Shown here piece by piece: positions 33,301 through 46,400 of a DNA stretch of 64,000 nt. Under the pieces are notes generated by a model. The model ran no database searches. It was not told the DNA's origin and was given only the letters and a program-made list of their open reading frames with translations. The position numbers and the translations under genes are program-made. Source of the DNA: Parachlorella kessleri (lineage: Eukaryota > Chlorophyta > Trebouxiophyceae > Chlorellales > Chlorellaceae); assembly GCA_001598975.1 (NCBI GenBank), contig BBXU01000486.1:1-64000 (forward strand). The letters run 5' to 3'. The number at the start of each line of letters is the position of its first letter. The stretch's first letter is position 1.

Positions 33301-35927
33301 TCAGTACGAGCCATGCCGAGTCAGCACGGCGCACACAGCGCGCACCTCCAAGTTGGCTGACAGCTCCTGCACTTGCTCTTGGGCCTGCGCCTGCGCCTCC
33401 TCGCTGGCTCGCAGCTGAGCCAGCAACCCCGCAAGGGCCTCCTGCTGCTGCGCCAGCTCCTCTTGTAGCGTGCTGACCTGCAACCGCAAGGCCCCCGAAG
33501 GTGTCAAATGACGCGTACTCGGCTTTCTAGCTCACCACGCTAGGGTACTGTGACAAAAGGCATGTGCTCTGTTCGCTTTGCCATCCCAGGCAGCAGCAAC
33601 ACAGCCAACAGCAACTAGTCAAAGTTCAGCCTGCTGTCAGACTATGACATACTATCATTATTCCTACATGCAAGCGCAGGCGGCAAGCGCGCCATAGCCT
33701 AGCACCTGCCTAAGCCCCTGCCCACCCCACACACCTGCAGCATCGCCGCTGCCAGGCCCTCATCCGCCTCCGCCCTCGCCCTCCTCTCTTCACCCAGCAA
33801 TGTTTCTAGAGCCTCACGCTGTGCACGCTCAGCCTCCAGCTTCGCCTGCGCCGCAGCGGTACCTTGCTGAGCCTGCTGCAGCTCACCCTCCAGCTGCTGT
33901 GCACGCTGGGCAGCCTCCTGCTCTGCCTGCTCTGCCGCCTGCTGTGCTGATCTGGAGGCAGCCAACTCGGCCTCCACATGCTGCCTATGCTGCATGGGCA
34001 AGGACCAGGACACATTGGCAGTAAGCTGTGTAATATGTCGCTTCCGCCCTCTGGGGTTTGCACCAACACTCAAATCAAGGGGTGATGTGACATAAAACAC
34101 TGAGTCTGCAACATGCAACGCATGCAATGCTTTAAACAGGTCGCAGTTTCCTTGCTGCTACAATATACACAGCACGCTGCAGCCCTTGCATACACAATCC
34201 GGTGCAGGACACACGATCAGCCTGCTACTAGCAGGCTACCGCAGCCCTCCCGACTGCCAGGCTCTATCTACATGTGTCCTCCTCTGAGGAGATGACCCCA
34301 ACCAGATCCCTTCTAGGACGCGATGGGGCATTTTGACACACTGGTAGTCAAGCGCACGCTCCACAGTTTCCTCCACCCACCTCATGCCGGCTTGCAACTG
34401 CCTTGTGTCGTTCATCTGCCAGCGCAGCGGCGTGCGCTTCATGGACAGCCCTCAGCTGCGCTTGTACCGCCTCCTTGCCGGCGCGCTCCTCCTCCAGCCG
34501 GCCCCGCAGCTCCTGGCAGGGTGGCAGCAGGAGGGGAGGCGGCGTGAGTGAGGTGATGAAGGCAGCCCGGAAGGCAGGCAGGCGGGGTGGAATAGTGCTC
34601 CTGCCATTGCTGAGCGCATAGGGGGGCCGGTGGCACAGTGTGCACATGGTGCTCTGCTGGCAGTGAGGCCTTGCTGACTCTCCCTCCTGGCACTCAAAGC
34701 GGAGAGCAAGTGGGAGCAATAGACGACACCACATGTCTCTGCCAGATCCGCTCAGGACAACCAGCGGCCGGCGACACAGCAGGCATGCACACCCCAGCCA
34801 TAGTAACCAGACCTTGCTCAATTGCTGCCACCCTTCACATGAGGCGAGGCACCGCACCTGGTTTGCTTTCTGAAGGTGGATCACCGTCTGTAGGTCCTGC
34901 ACCCCGCCATGGGGTGCAGCACCCGCCTGACCTGCCCCAGCTGCTGCAGCTGCCCCGCCATCGCCCGCAGCAGTACCAGGCACTGCAGCAGCGGCCACGT
35001 GAAATGCTGCTGCTGCTGCTGCTGTGCCGGCCACCGCAACGTGCTGCTGCTGGTGGGCATCTAGCCGCGCCTTCTTGTCAGTGAGCGGCTGGCTCTCGCT
35101 GACATCGCTGGCGTCCTTTCGCTTATTCGGCCGGGGCGTGACATGCTGTCCGGCAGCTGCACCAGCCAGGGCGGCTGCCTGTACCGCCTGCTGCAGGGGG
35201 GGTGGGACACCGCTAGCAGCAGGCTCCAGGCCACCCGCACACTGCTCAAGTTGGTACCTGGCAGACGCGGCAAACAGTTACTTTTGACCAGGATGTGAGC
35301 TTGTTATGCACGGCCTGCCTGTTCCCTGGCAGAAACAGTTGTCAAGGGTGCCCTATCAGATTCGACCACAGCTTGCTGGCCACACAGCAACACCAAGGTG
35401 AAGTGAAGGCATCAACACTCACTCGAAGAGGTTGTCAGGCTCGTTAGGGGGCACGGAGCTGAGCCTCAAGCGGTCGCCAGGGTGCAGCGGACGGGGTTGG
35501 CCCCGAGGGGCACGCACACCATTGATAAAGGTGCCGTTCGTAGAACTGTCGATTACATACCAGCAGCCCTGCACGTAAGGAGGCTTTGCACTCCTTGCTT
35601 GGGCGTATGTTAGTCTGCTACCTGCCAAAGCCCAGCTTGCCACCGGGGAACTTATTACGACTTGGACGGGTTGCCCAGCAGCAACCCAGGACAAAGGCAG
35701 CCCACGTTCCCTTACTGTTAGCAGCGCACCTCCTCGGGTTTATACAAAAGCCGGCAGTGATTGGAAGATATCTGAACCCAGTGTCCTGGGAGGGCATAGC
35801 TGCCTGGCCCGACAACAGCTCGCCCAATCTTGACCTCCTGGCGCTCGTCGAGCACCAGGTCACAGGTTCCATGAGGGCCTGCGAACTTTCTGGTCTTATT
35901 AGACAGAGCTGCGAGCTTCCAGTGCAT
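30341..35927 (-). CDS. FHA-domain, coiled-coil protein with acidic C-terminal region
   Basis: Ten exons: 35927-35730, 35568-35423, 35257-34858, 34512-34381, 33989-33735, 33477-33346, 33106-32909, 32584-32486, 32153-30786 and 30562-30341. All phases agree, about 1050 residues. The N-terminus is a complete FHA phosphothreonine-binding domain: VKIGRAVVGPG, VQISSNHCRLLY, then YVIDSSTNGTFINGV. A short basic stretch (RPNKRKDASDVSESQPL, then DKKARL) could be a nuclear localisation signal, followed by an Ala-rich linker. About 240 residues of Glu/Ala/Gln heptad-like coiled coil cover exons 4-8, including EELAQQQEALAGLLAQL. The long exon 9 is Glu/Gly/Pro/Gln-rich and strongly acidic. An FHA head with a coiled coil suggests a nuclear phospho-dependent scaffold (DNA damage, transcription or RNA processing); I cannot name an orthologue. 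The last intron's TCA-GTAGGT donor was chosen because it keeps the frame. Confidence 0.8.
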
Positions 35928-36631
35928 GGCAGGGGTCGTGGTGCTCAACTTAAAAGATGCACATCACATCCGCGAGCTCCCTGTGGTCTTGGTACAACAA
36001 TAGATAAAGAAGGCAGCAAACACCCCTTCGCAGTCTCCACGACTCGTGCGCACACAGGGCCTTACTGGGTGCTGTGCCTGCTGACCCTTTGACAGAGGGC
36101 GCTCCAAGGTCCAACTAGTTTGGGTCGCAGAGAAGGGTTCAGTGAAAGCTGTAGGCAGGGGGTGGAAACGCCTTACATTTCCTTAGTTGTCAACCTTAAA
36201 GGCCTGGTCGGTGGTCCACATCATATCATATGATATCATATGAAGGGACTCGCCGCAGGGCCACAAGCCCCAGAAGTAAATTGACGAGCGCTGCACAGCG
36301 CCTGTAAGGCAAGTTGAGACTATCAAGTCATGGGCTAGCAGGCATCTTAGGCCAATACTTGTACACAGGCGAGGGACAGCTACATCTGTGCTGCGCATGT
36401 GGGGAAGCTATACCACTGTAAATAGCGTTGCAGACAAGCAGCCCTAGCATGAGCGCACCTCGACAACAGTAAACCTTGGGCATGGCCAGGGCGGTGGGTT
36501 TAATGAGCAGGGAATTTGATTCGCTCCGTGGTTCTGCAGGATGTTTGCTAGTTCAACAGCAAATCCGAAGCGAGTGGTGCAGCGATCCTTCAGCACCGCT
36601 GTGCACCCTCTGGACAGGGTCACGGCAAGGT
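35928..36631. other. Intergenic region with a 16-bp AT palindrome
   Basis: Lies between the 3' end of the TMX2-like gene and the start of the FHA gene, both on -. Its upper part is likely the FHA promoter. At 36227-36242 the perfect palindrome CATATGATATCATATG is embedded in further CATAT repeats. No gene is visible. Confidence 0.55.
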
Positions 36632-38699
36632 TCATCGCCGTCGCCTGGCCGTGGTTGTCCGGCTTGTGCTAGATCCCTCAGGCTGCCCTGCCCGCTTATG
36701 AAACCTTCTCTCTAGCTCGAAGCCGGTGATGATGTCGGCCTGCGTTAGAGGAACAGAGCACAGCAGCATGCATGCGTTGCGCAGCAACGACCCTAGCTAG
36801 ACTTTAGTCGGCTTTCCTGGGGGTGGCGTGCAGTCCAGCAGCTGAAAGGCACCCTTCAACGAGCAACTGGGTAGGCTTAAAGAAGCAGCCCATGACTTGA
36901 AGTTGCTTCACTGACTGACAACCCGAAGGCTTGTTGACATTGGTGCCACCCACAGCTGCTAGCCACACCCCTTCCGGTCTCTACAAAGGCATCAACTACC
37001 TTACGGAACCGCCCCTTGGCCACGCTGCCATCCTCATACACATGGGGTATGCGCGCCGCCTCCTTCCCCTTCTCGAACAGAAGCAGTGTGGGCAGCTGCT
37101 GGGCCACGCCCGACAGGTTGACGTTCAACTGGGCCGCCATGGCTGGCCACCTGCGAGGACCATCAGCGGCAGCCAGCCAGGGTGCACTGGGCCCAGCAAC
37201 CTAATTTTGCAAGGGGCAATGCATGCGAGATAAGTGTTGCGCCCCCGAGGGATAACAGCGGAACACAGGCAGCAGGCTAAGGTAAGCTGTACAGGCGCGC
37301 GGGCTAGATGTTGCATTGCTTGAAGGCAGCAGGGCTTCCCTCTCCCTCCACAACAACCTGCAACTCACCGGCCGGCAGTGTGGGTGCCTCCCAGGGCAAG
37401 GAAGGAACCAGCAACAACACAACAACCCTGTCGCAGTCACTGTACCACTGGCAAGCAGCACCTAAAGTACCCACACATGTCAAACACCCACTTGCTGACG
37501 TCAATCCTGCCAAAGCGCAGATGCTCGGCTGTGTAGGCTAGCGATAGCTTTGCGAGGACGGGCTCCAGGTGTATGCAAGGTGGGGCCCAGGGCGCAAACA
37601 GCTCTACCTACAGGGGGGCCCCAGAGTTTGCCGGGGCAAGGATGCAGGTCAACTGTCAGGTTGATTGCTGGGTGTTATGGGGACTATACTACATACCCCA
37701 GTTATTTTCAGGCATAGAAACCCGCTGCCTTGTCAGCCAGGCAAGGAGTCCCACTATGCAGCAGTTTTACAGAAGCAGCTACCAGGCAGCCGACGGGTTG
37801 GCTTGGGGTGGCACAAGGCCCACCACGTGTGTCATGCCCCTCTATCTAGCCTGGGTAGCCTGCATCGACTGTCTTTCTCACCAGCCAGTCAGTACCGCTG
37901 TCGGGCCTGTCAAGAACTGTGTCTTTGAAGCTGGCAGGTGTGAAGTTCTCAATGCTAGAGGGCCCCTTGTACAGGGGCTGTGGCACCAGTAGGAACAACA
38001 CTGCAGGCAGGCAGTGAGTAGGAGGGCCAATGAAGGCATTGACGTGGCCAGCAGCAGCAGAAGCGAGCACCGGCAGTCAACATAGGCGGGTAATAGCTGC
38101 CTCACGCACAAAGCCACGCCAACAGCAGCACCGCTGGGGCCCTGACATCCTGGTAAAAGGTCAGCACGCCTATGCACGCCTGCAGATGGACACAAGCATG
38201 GGAGTGAGGGGCGCTCTTTGGTGCTGAAGTGCTGGCTGGGAAGGTGGCACGGAATTCAAGGGGGAAATATAACAGTCGCGCACTGGCAGGCAACTCACGC
38301 ACGCCACTGCACACACAAAATCTCTTGAGGCTAACGCAAGGACATACTTCTGCATACCTTGCCATAGAAGAATAAGTCTGACAAGAAGCCATCCAAGGAC
38401 TGCTGTCGCCAAAACTTGACAGCCAGTGCCAAAAGTAGAAGTGGGAAGGTGCTGCGCTCCTGCACAGAGTGAACTCCTGTAAGTGCACACCCCAGGCAAG
38501 GCTGTCCAAGATAAATGAGGGGTTCCTGGCTGGCAACAACCTTGCTGATCAGGTCGTCCCTGCTGTCGAGGCGTGAATATGTCCCGTGCGGACCATGATT
38601 CAGGAAGTGCCACCTGGCAACAAAGTATGAAAGGAGCACCACAGTGTTTGCGACGTAGTATGTCGATAGGAACCTGAACCAGCCAGGCTGCGCAGCCAT
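36632..38699 (-). CDS. TMX2: TMX2-like thioredoxin-related transmembrane protein
   Basis: Seven exons: 38699-38541, 38459-38358, 38179-38110, 38000-37882, 37607-37492, 37150-37000 and 36739-36632. Phases all agree, 274 residues against about 296 in animals. Membrane segments occur at YYVANTVVLLSYFVA, TFPLLLLALAVKF and LLLAWLLLFLLVPQPLY. LYKGPSSIENF matches the TMX2 block before its thioredoxin fold. The thioredoxin segment reads VELFAPWAPPCIHLEPVLAK, then LRFGRIDVSKW, VAQQLPTLLLFEKGKEAARI and the tail FELERRFHKRAG. The redox motif is WAPPC, so the first Cys is absent, as in other TMX2 proteins (SNDC). TMX2 resides in the ER and contact-site membrane and is thought to be redox-responsive rather than a classical reductase. 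The C-terminus ends in four arginines. Head-to-head with the cupin gene, 239 bp away. Confidence 0.88.
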
Positions 38700-38938
38700 C
38701 AGGTACAAGCGCCTACACCCGGCGTGGTGTTGAGCTCAATCTGTCCAACCAAATATATCTCATTCGCTTGCATCGAGCATTGGTCGTCATCGAGTGCCAA
38801 TGGTTTGAGATGAGTAAATCCTTACTATATGGCGCCCAGGATATCATTAAGAAAAAGGACCTAGCCTTGGACCCTAGGATAACCTGCCTTCGGGAACACG
38901 TGAACCAGTGGGGAGACGCGCTACCAACATAGTATGCC
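38700..38938. promoter_or_regulatory. Divergent promoter region, TMX2-like / cupin
   Basis: 239 bp separate the two start codons, which read away from each other. A shared, bidirectional promoter is likely from geometry alone. No TATA box stands out. Confidence 0.5.
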
Positions 38939-39744
38939 ATGACTTGGGGCAGGCATGTCCTGTCAGTTCTTGGTGGCGCCTCCAGCACAGCTCGTTCTAA
39001 TCTGGGAAGTCAACGACAGCAATATGTGATCAAGAAAAAGTTTAAAACTCCACTAGACAAGCAGGTGGTGGAAAGGGACTGGCAGCAGGCAGGATTCCAC
39101 TGTGGGGTGATGGTAGACCCACCAGGTAGAGGAAGTTCCTCGCTACAGCGCAAACGGACGAGCTTCCTGGGGTGCCACAACAGGCCCGCCTGCACCATGA
39201 TGCCACACTGCCACCTTGCATTGCAGGCCATGAGTGGAACAACTACACCCACGACTGCAATGAGCTGGTGACAGTCAAGGAAGGCAGGATGCGATTTACT
39301 CTCCTAGACGAAGAGCTCTTCCTTGAGCCAGGGGTGCGCACCCTGCAGCAGCAGCAGTAGCTGCTACCGTAACCTGGCTTGAGCTGGAAACAGTTCCCGA
39401 TGACCAGCACTTGCTCGCAACAGTTGGCAAGTTCTAGCGATGCAAAGAACCAAAATTAATTCTTGTTTTGGAAGGTCGCAGACAATGGAATCACTAGGGA
39501 ACAGATGATCAAGGCTTCGGCACAAGCAACATTTTGGGGCTTGCCGAACACAGCAGAGCTCTGTCCAGAACGAGCTATGGCCACAGAACAGCACAGTTTG
39601 GCGGCAGGGGCAGCAGCAGCCAGACATGTATGGTTGAGCAGGGGCACCTTGTGTGTGTTGCAGGATGAGTTGTACATACCAGCTGGGGTGCCACACTCGA
39701 CCAAGAACGTCTCAGATGCAAACAGCACATGGCTCTACGGGTGA
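38939..39744 (+). CDS. Small single-domain cupin protein
   Basis: Three exons: 38939-39125, 39227-39333 and 39664-39744, together 375 bp and phase-consistent, 124 residues. After a basic leader (YVIKKKFKTPLDKQVVERDW) comes the cupin core: HEWNNYTHDCNELVTVKEGR supplies the H, H, E metal ligands and the Gly of motif 1; LDEELFLEPG, DELYIPAGVPHST and STWLYG form the second half, with its His. The residue pattern fits a mononuclear metal cupin. Single-domain cupins of this size include many with no known substrate, so none is proposed. There is no targeting signal I would trust. A TGTAA word, the usual polyadenylation signal in green algae, follows 127 bp after the stop at 39871-39875. Confidence 0.8.
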
Positions 39745-40443
39745 AAGAGCAGCTATGTTCTTGCCTTCTCACTTGTGTTGCATGTACACAACCGCTGCAT
39801 CGTCCTGGGCTTTGACTTGACTTGACTGGGCTGACTTAAATAACAGGTGACGAGTGCCAGTAGATTGTCTTGTAAATGATGCTGCCTCTGCTGCTGAGGA
39901 TGCTTGCAATGCTTGCAGGTACGATGGTGCGGCTAACTCCTGGTTTTAGGCTGGGCGGGCATCAGTAATCATGGGCGGGCACCGCTGCTACATATAGGAT
40001 CTAGGAGCTGTCCTGGGCACAGCAGCTGCACGAAGCGAGCGCTGACAGGGCTGCTGGTGACTATGTAAAGAATCAATAGTGGAGGTCATGGGCCATTAGT
40101 CTTGCCGAATAGCAAAGTGATGTCTTTTAGATGCAGTCGGGACAGGGTCGAACTCTCAATATCGGCACAGCAATGTGTATTTGTCCCAACTTGTCCGCTG
40201 TCGCAGCTGTGGGGCCCACACATGTCGAACACCGTTCGTAACAACAGAATAGAATTCGAATCGAGCCTGGTTGACTATGACTGTGACACTGTTCTTATTG
40301 AATACTTGTTCCAACAGAGTAATAGACAGGCCTGTTAAATTGCGACTGCGTGGCAACGGCAACTCTGTAACATAGACACAAACAAAGACAAAGAAGTCCC
40401 TACATCAGCCCATTCGCCGGCATTGGGACTGCACCCTGCGACT
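39745..40443. other. Convergent 3' region, cupin / RFC1
   Basis: About 700 bp of 3' flanks. TGTAA at 39871 is a likely polyadenylation signal for the cupin gene. At about 39810-39835 a short TTGACTTGACTTGACTGGGC tandem occurs. Nothing else is seen. Confidence 0.5.
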
Positions 40444-43400
40444 TCACTTTTTGGCACCCCTGCCGCGCCCACTGCCCGACCCTCGACCCGAGGCAGCACC
40501 ACCCTTGGTCCCCCTGCCCCTGCCACTCCCCCTGCCAGAAGTGCTTCCACCCCTGCACCAGACATGCCGTGAGTCACGACAGGTAGAGGCTGTGCCTGGC
40601 ATGATTCACCAGCAAGCAGCCAGAGCGGGGCAGCCACAGCACACCCCGTGTGATATGGAGCCCCAGCGATCGAAGTCACCACCCAGAACTCTGTTCAGCG
40701 AGCCCGTCCCTGGACCTTTGAAATGTGAGCGAGTGCAGCCCAGCCCAGCCTAGCAGCAGGCAGGGATATCCTTCTGCCTGCAAGCCCACCCAAAACCTCC
40801 AGGGACACCATCGAGCGGTAACACCTTGCCCTCTCACCTGCCACGCCCCCTGCCGCCAGACCTGGCGCCCCTGCCGGTCGCGGCGGTGGTGCCATCCTTG
40901 AGGGTCAGCGTCAGCCCTTTGGACTTGAGCGCCATTGCCTGCGCCAACCAGGCAAAGGGCTTAAGCAAGCTTGTCCCTGACACCTTGCATCCAGCCTTCA
41001 GCTACTGCCCCTGCCTCCCTGCCAATATCACTCACACAGGACATATATGGCTCGTATGTCTATTTCTGCTCCAACCTAATCTACAGGTAGTGCTGCCCAT
41101 CAACAACAACAACAACTGGGGGGCAGAAACCCCTGACAAACCAAGTACTGCAGCCGTGCTGGATTCAGTAATAACTCCACTCTCTTCCGAGAAAGCAGCC
41201 CCTGTGTCTCAACCGAACCCAGCCACCGCGCTGAGTATGCTGCCGCCGAGCGTCCCCACCCACATTTCAGCACAGGGCAGGCAGTCTCCACGGTGCAACA
41301 CCCACCTTCTGCCTGATCATGACGGGGTCCTGCTCCTCCTCCTCTTCCTCTTCCAGGGTCTTGGCCGCAGACCCGCCACCACCCTCCGCCAGCTCGCCTG
41401 CATCCCCCAGGGATCAATAATATCCCTATCAAGAATATCAGTGAAGCTTGCGATGCTGGAAGGCATCGATTCCCCTTCTAATCTGGTTTTGCTCTGGAGC
41501 AAAACCAAGAATCCCCTCCGGCTGCAGCCTCCACCGCTGGGTACACTGTGGCGCATGCCACAGCTCTTACAGTCCAGCCCACATCCCACATCTCCACAGA
41601 CTAGCCCTCCCATTCCGCTGCCCCCCCCCCCCCAGCGGCAAAGCCGTCACTGCTTGCTTGCGTGCGTGCTTGCATCACTGTCGCTCACCCAGCCCAGCCT
41701 CCTCTTCATCATCCTCGTCATCAGCCGGAGCCGCCGCTTTGCCGCGGCCCTTGCCCTTGCCGCGCCGCTTGGTGACCCCGTCCTCCATGCCCGCCCCGGT
41801 CCGCGGCTTGAGGTGCAGCTGGTTGAAGGCCCGGGTGAAAGCCGACTTGACCTGCGGTAGCACCAGCTCACTCACACTCACGCTGCTAGGACAACAACAC
41901 CTGTTCCCCGCCAGCAGAAGACCCCTGTGGCGAGGCAGCTGTGGCAGCTACTATGGTTACCCCCCCAGCAGGCCTTTACAAGCGTGGCGGTACTTGAAAC
42001 ACAAGAGCAGCTGGGGTGTAGCCCTGGCTGGCTGGCTGGCTCGTTTGGTTGTTTGCTTGCTGCTGGCCTACCTGGGTTTCTATGGGCTTGAAGGGGTCCT
42101 CTTTCCACGCCCCCTGTCCCCTCCACTTGGTCACGTCTGCACACCCGGCCACCAACGAAAGGCACGTTTTGGCTTAAAGCAAAACACAGCGCTCCGCACC
42201 GGCCTGCAAGGACCCTTCGCATCGTTGCTGCGCACGAAGACGGGCAATGCCCACCACAATAAGCCAGTGCCAGGGCCTGCTTCAGCAACAAGCTTGCGCA
42301 GCCTGCCCCTCAGCCAGGACCCCGCAGTGCCCACCTGTGATGAAATCAATATCCTCTCGAGCTATGCAGTAGTCCCGCATCATGCCCAGTACCACTGGGA
42401 TGCCCTCCTTGCCGTCCTGGATCAGCGGCTTCACCAACACATTGCGCAGCACAGGCAGGTACGACAGCCGCAGCCCAGTCCTGCACACGTTGTTGCAGAG
42501 GGCGTGGGGTGGTGCACTGGGCTTGCAAGGGTCGCTGCGCAGCACCGCAGGTATGACGGCCGGCAGCTAGTGCTCCCATGAAACAGCAAGGTTGGCTTTG
42601 ATGCCCTTCACTGCCTTGAAGTGGAGGCGGACTCACTAGCATGCCAGTCTGCAGCTGGTTCTCAGCAACTGGTGGCGCCAAGCCTATACAAGCACGTCTG
42701 TGCAGCTCGGCAGGTGTGGCGGCCTGCAGCCCACCTGTCAGTCTCAATGTCAGTACCAAGGAGAACCACCTTGCACACCAGGGACCTGGGTGGTCAGTGG
42801 TGAAGGCAAGCCCACCTGTCAGTCTCGATGTGTGTAGAGGACAGCATGCGGGTGTGCAGCTCCCCCAGAAGCCGGCGCTGCTTGCCGGAGGAGGAGTTGT
42901 TGCCCAGCCAGGCGGTGAACCTGCAGGGCAGCAGGGCGGCTGCATAGGCTAGGCGTCCACGACTCCGGGACATGCCTTAACGCAGGGACCAGCACATTCA
43001 CTCTATTAGTCCCACCAACTGTGCATATCCAGATATGAGTATACTCTAAGGATTCCTTGCCACCAATAACAACGCTTGGGAAATCTGGCATACACACACC
43101 TTGCCCGTGTGGTCGCAAAGCATGATTGTGCTCGGCCAAGCACAACCGCAACTGGCGGAACCCACTCCAGCCACTCGGCGTGGTCCGGAGGGCAGCGCAT
43201 CTAAGGGAACGACAGTCGTGGCAAGGGGGTGCAGAAGTCAGAGTCCCACCCACTCCCTAATCCATTCAGTAGGCCACCTCGTGACCCTCCCAGCGAGTCA
43301 CCCAAGCACCTGGGGAAGTTGTTCTCTCCGGGGTGGATGCCCAGCACCTCCCTGTTGCCGCGCACCCAGGCCGCGGGCGTGACACTGCCCATGGCCGCCG

Positions 43401-46400
43401 CAAAGGGCATGAGGCTCCAGTTCTGGTACTGGCGCACGCGGCGGGTGGCCACGTCCCCGGCAGAGATGCTGTCAGCCGCCTTGGCCAGGATCTGCGGCGC
43501 GGCCGCAGCAACAGAAGCAGCAGCTGTCCTTTTCAGGGTAGCTTACAAGGTGTGCTTATGGCCAGCCAACCAACAGGACCCTATGGGGCTAGCCTAGGAT
43601 GTGCGGCGGCGAGTAGTGTAGGAGCGGCTGGACCAAAGGGAAGGCCAGCGGGGCCAAGAGGGAGGTGGGAGATAAACAGGCACATCGGAGCTGCTGTCTC
43701 AGGCTCGCGGTGAAATCTATGGTAGCCCCGCTTGGCGTGAGGCGGCCTTGGGAGACAATGCTGTTTTGCAGTGCTACCATTGTGGCAATGTTGCTTGACA
43801 AGTGCAGTCATTCTATCACACCCTGGACACCTGCTCATGCCATGACCTGGTTCACAGGAGACGCCCTCCAAACAGTTTAGTGCAGGCAAGGACGAGCTTA
43901 GTGTGCAACCAAGCTTGCATACAGGCCAAGTCCCAAATGGCCATGCCTGCAAACACACCTTGAGTCGTGCTACCTCGCTGGATGCCAACCGCGGCCGGTG
44001 GTTCACATAGTTCTCCTGCAGGGGACCAGGGCCGTGTGGTGGATCTAGGAACTGGTGTAGGAGTTCAAAGGGCTTCCTAACGCGCACACAGTTTGATGGG
44101 CACAGTTTCCAAAGGGTCCGTAATGCAAGCTAGCAAGCCGGCCTGGCAACCACACCCACCGCTTATGCTTCGTTGACAACACTGGGAGCCATCCCCCAGC
44201 CCCCTTCCGCGTGCACCCAGCTCACTAATGGACACTGCACACTACACCACAACTGCAAGCCACGCGCGCCTTTGCGGCCGGCATAGCAGCCACAATTGAG
44301 CTAAGCAGCTGCGATGCATCACCCAAAATACAGGCCACCCGCGCTGTCAAGTAGGCCCCTCCCAGCTGTACCAGCAGCAGCACCAGTCCCAAGCCTTGCA
44401 AGCACTTATTCGCATCCGGTCTTTATACTCCCGAGCACCGGGATCTTTTCAAAACGAAACTTACTAGTTTGGCGTATCTAATCGATCTTCTATATCATCG
44501 CATGGCACACTGTCAACCCCACCCACTAACACCAGCAGTAGGCACCAGGGCCAGCCCGGGAGGGGAAGGGCCGAGCACCGAAGCACCTCCACGCCTCAAA
44601 TCGCAACCCCCCAACTGCACAACCAACGGTACCAGGTCCATGTCCTGGAATACCAGGGTCGAGCACCCAAGCATCCAAACCTCCTGCAACCTCACACGCC
44701 TGGGAATCATGGCACCCCCTTACCTGCACGAGAAGCGGCACCAGGTCCATGTCCTGAAAGACCAGGTCCAGCTGGTCGCCCAGCGACAGCGAGTCGCAGT
44801 CGGGCGACAGCAGCTTGCGCGCCGCCTCAAAGGGGCTCATCTCAAAGTCCTTGGCGGTGCCAAACCCGCCGCTGCGCACCTGCAGGGACAGCGGGGGCGA
44901 CGTGAGCAGTGCACGGGGGATGTGGCTGTCATGACCCAGGGTCAGGCCAGCAGCAGGATGGGTGTGGCTTCAGGGGTTTAGGATTTATGACACTGCTGCC
45001 AGCACAGTGTGTGGTGCTCACACAGTGGGGAGCGAGAGATGCAGGGACAGATTAGATCGGGGTAGACGGCCCACATGAAGCAGGGCAGCTGGCAGGGGGG
45101 GCCACCGCTTCTTGCAGGAACGCATGGGCGCGGGAAAGACCTACGGGTGGCACGTCGACTGCACGACAGATCCCTGCCGTCACAAACCTGGTCGTACGAC
45201 AGTGCCTTGGCTCGCAGGCGGATCATCTGCAGCTGCCCCAGCACCAACCGAAGGTCGCCATTTGCGGTCTGCACACACCAAGGAGGAGGACAGTTGCCTA
45301 CTACCACCAAGCATTGCTGCAATCCTGGCGGTACCTTCTTTGCACTGCCTTCGCCTTTCTTCCAGCCAGAGCAAATTCCCACATCGGGCCGCAGACAAAT
45401 TCAGACCCAATGTGGACCAACAGCTTGCATCACAGGGACGCCAGGTGTCGGGCACCTGGCCCCCCACCCCTCAACCTATACACAGAGACACCAGTCATCC
45501 CAACAACCGGCTGATGCCCAGAGAAAAGCCGCACCTGCACCAGCGCGTCCATGGTTGCCTGGTTCATGCTCAGCCCCTCCTTCTGGCAGATCTCCATCAT
45601 GCGGCGAGAGATCTGCTGTGTGGTGGGCCTGCACCGCATACAGCGCACCAGACCATAAAGGGCTGAGTGCTCTACCCAATTTCTGTGCAACTCCGGAAGC
45701 CACACAAAAGTCATTGGGCCCATGGGGCCATCACACAAATGTCACGCATGTTTACAACATCCTGCCCCGCCGTAAGTGTTTCACATATCTTGGAAAGTAC
45801 CTGCATATCCAACTTCGACACTCGATAAGCTGCAATTGCTGCTGTCCAGCCAGCCACAGAATCGTCACTATATTGCAAGCGACGATGCATCATTTCCTTT
45901 GCGCGCCACAGAACAGACGGTTGTCAAACCGCCCCGCCACCACAGCACACAGACAACCACAAGCCCCTTGGCCCCAGGCCCCCCTCGTGCTCCCAGTGCA
46001 TGGCACCCTCTCACTTGCGGAAGTCCAGCTCAAGCACTGCGTTGCGCAGCGACTTGAGCTTGGGAGAGTACTTGTCGTTGCAGATGCAGATGATGGGCAC
46101 CCTGCTCTTCTTGATGGTCTGTAAGAGCGTGGAAGGGCCAATGGATGGGCACAGAAGTGGCAGGAGCAGCAGAAGTGTGCAGGGGACTGCTGACTGGCTT
46201 GCACGGGTATTTCAGCTTTCACCATGCCAGGCTGGGAGGCAGGGGATCCCACAGGAGACATCAACGTCTGGCACACGCATACCTACAACACCGGCTGACA
46301 TTGCAACACCCTGGCAGCCTGGGACTGTCGCGGGCCAGTGCAAGAGGATGTGCAAGCCAGCCTCCAGAGGCGGCAGCCTGCTGAATAACCACCGAAGCAG

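Noticed and set aside
41448..42581. 377-codon open frame on +
   Set aside because: Antisense to RFC1 exons and introns; low-complexity Ser/Pro/Leu translation with no recognisable domain.
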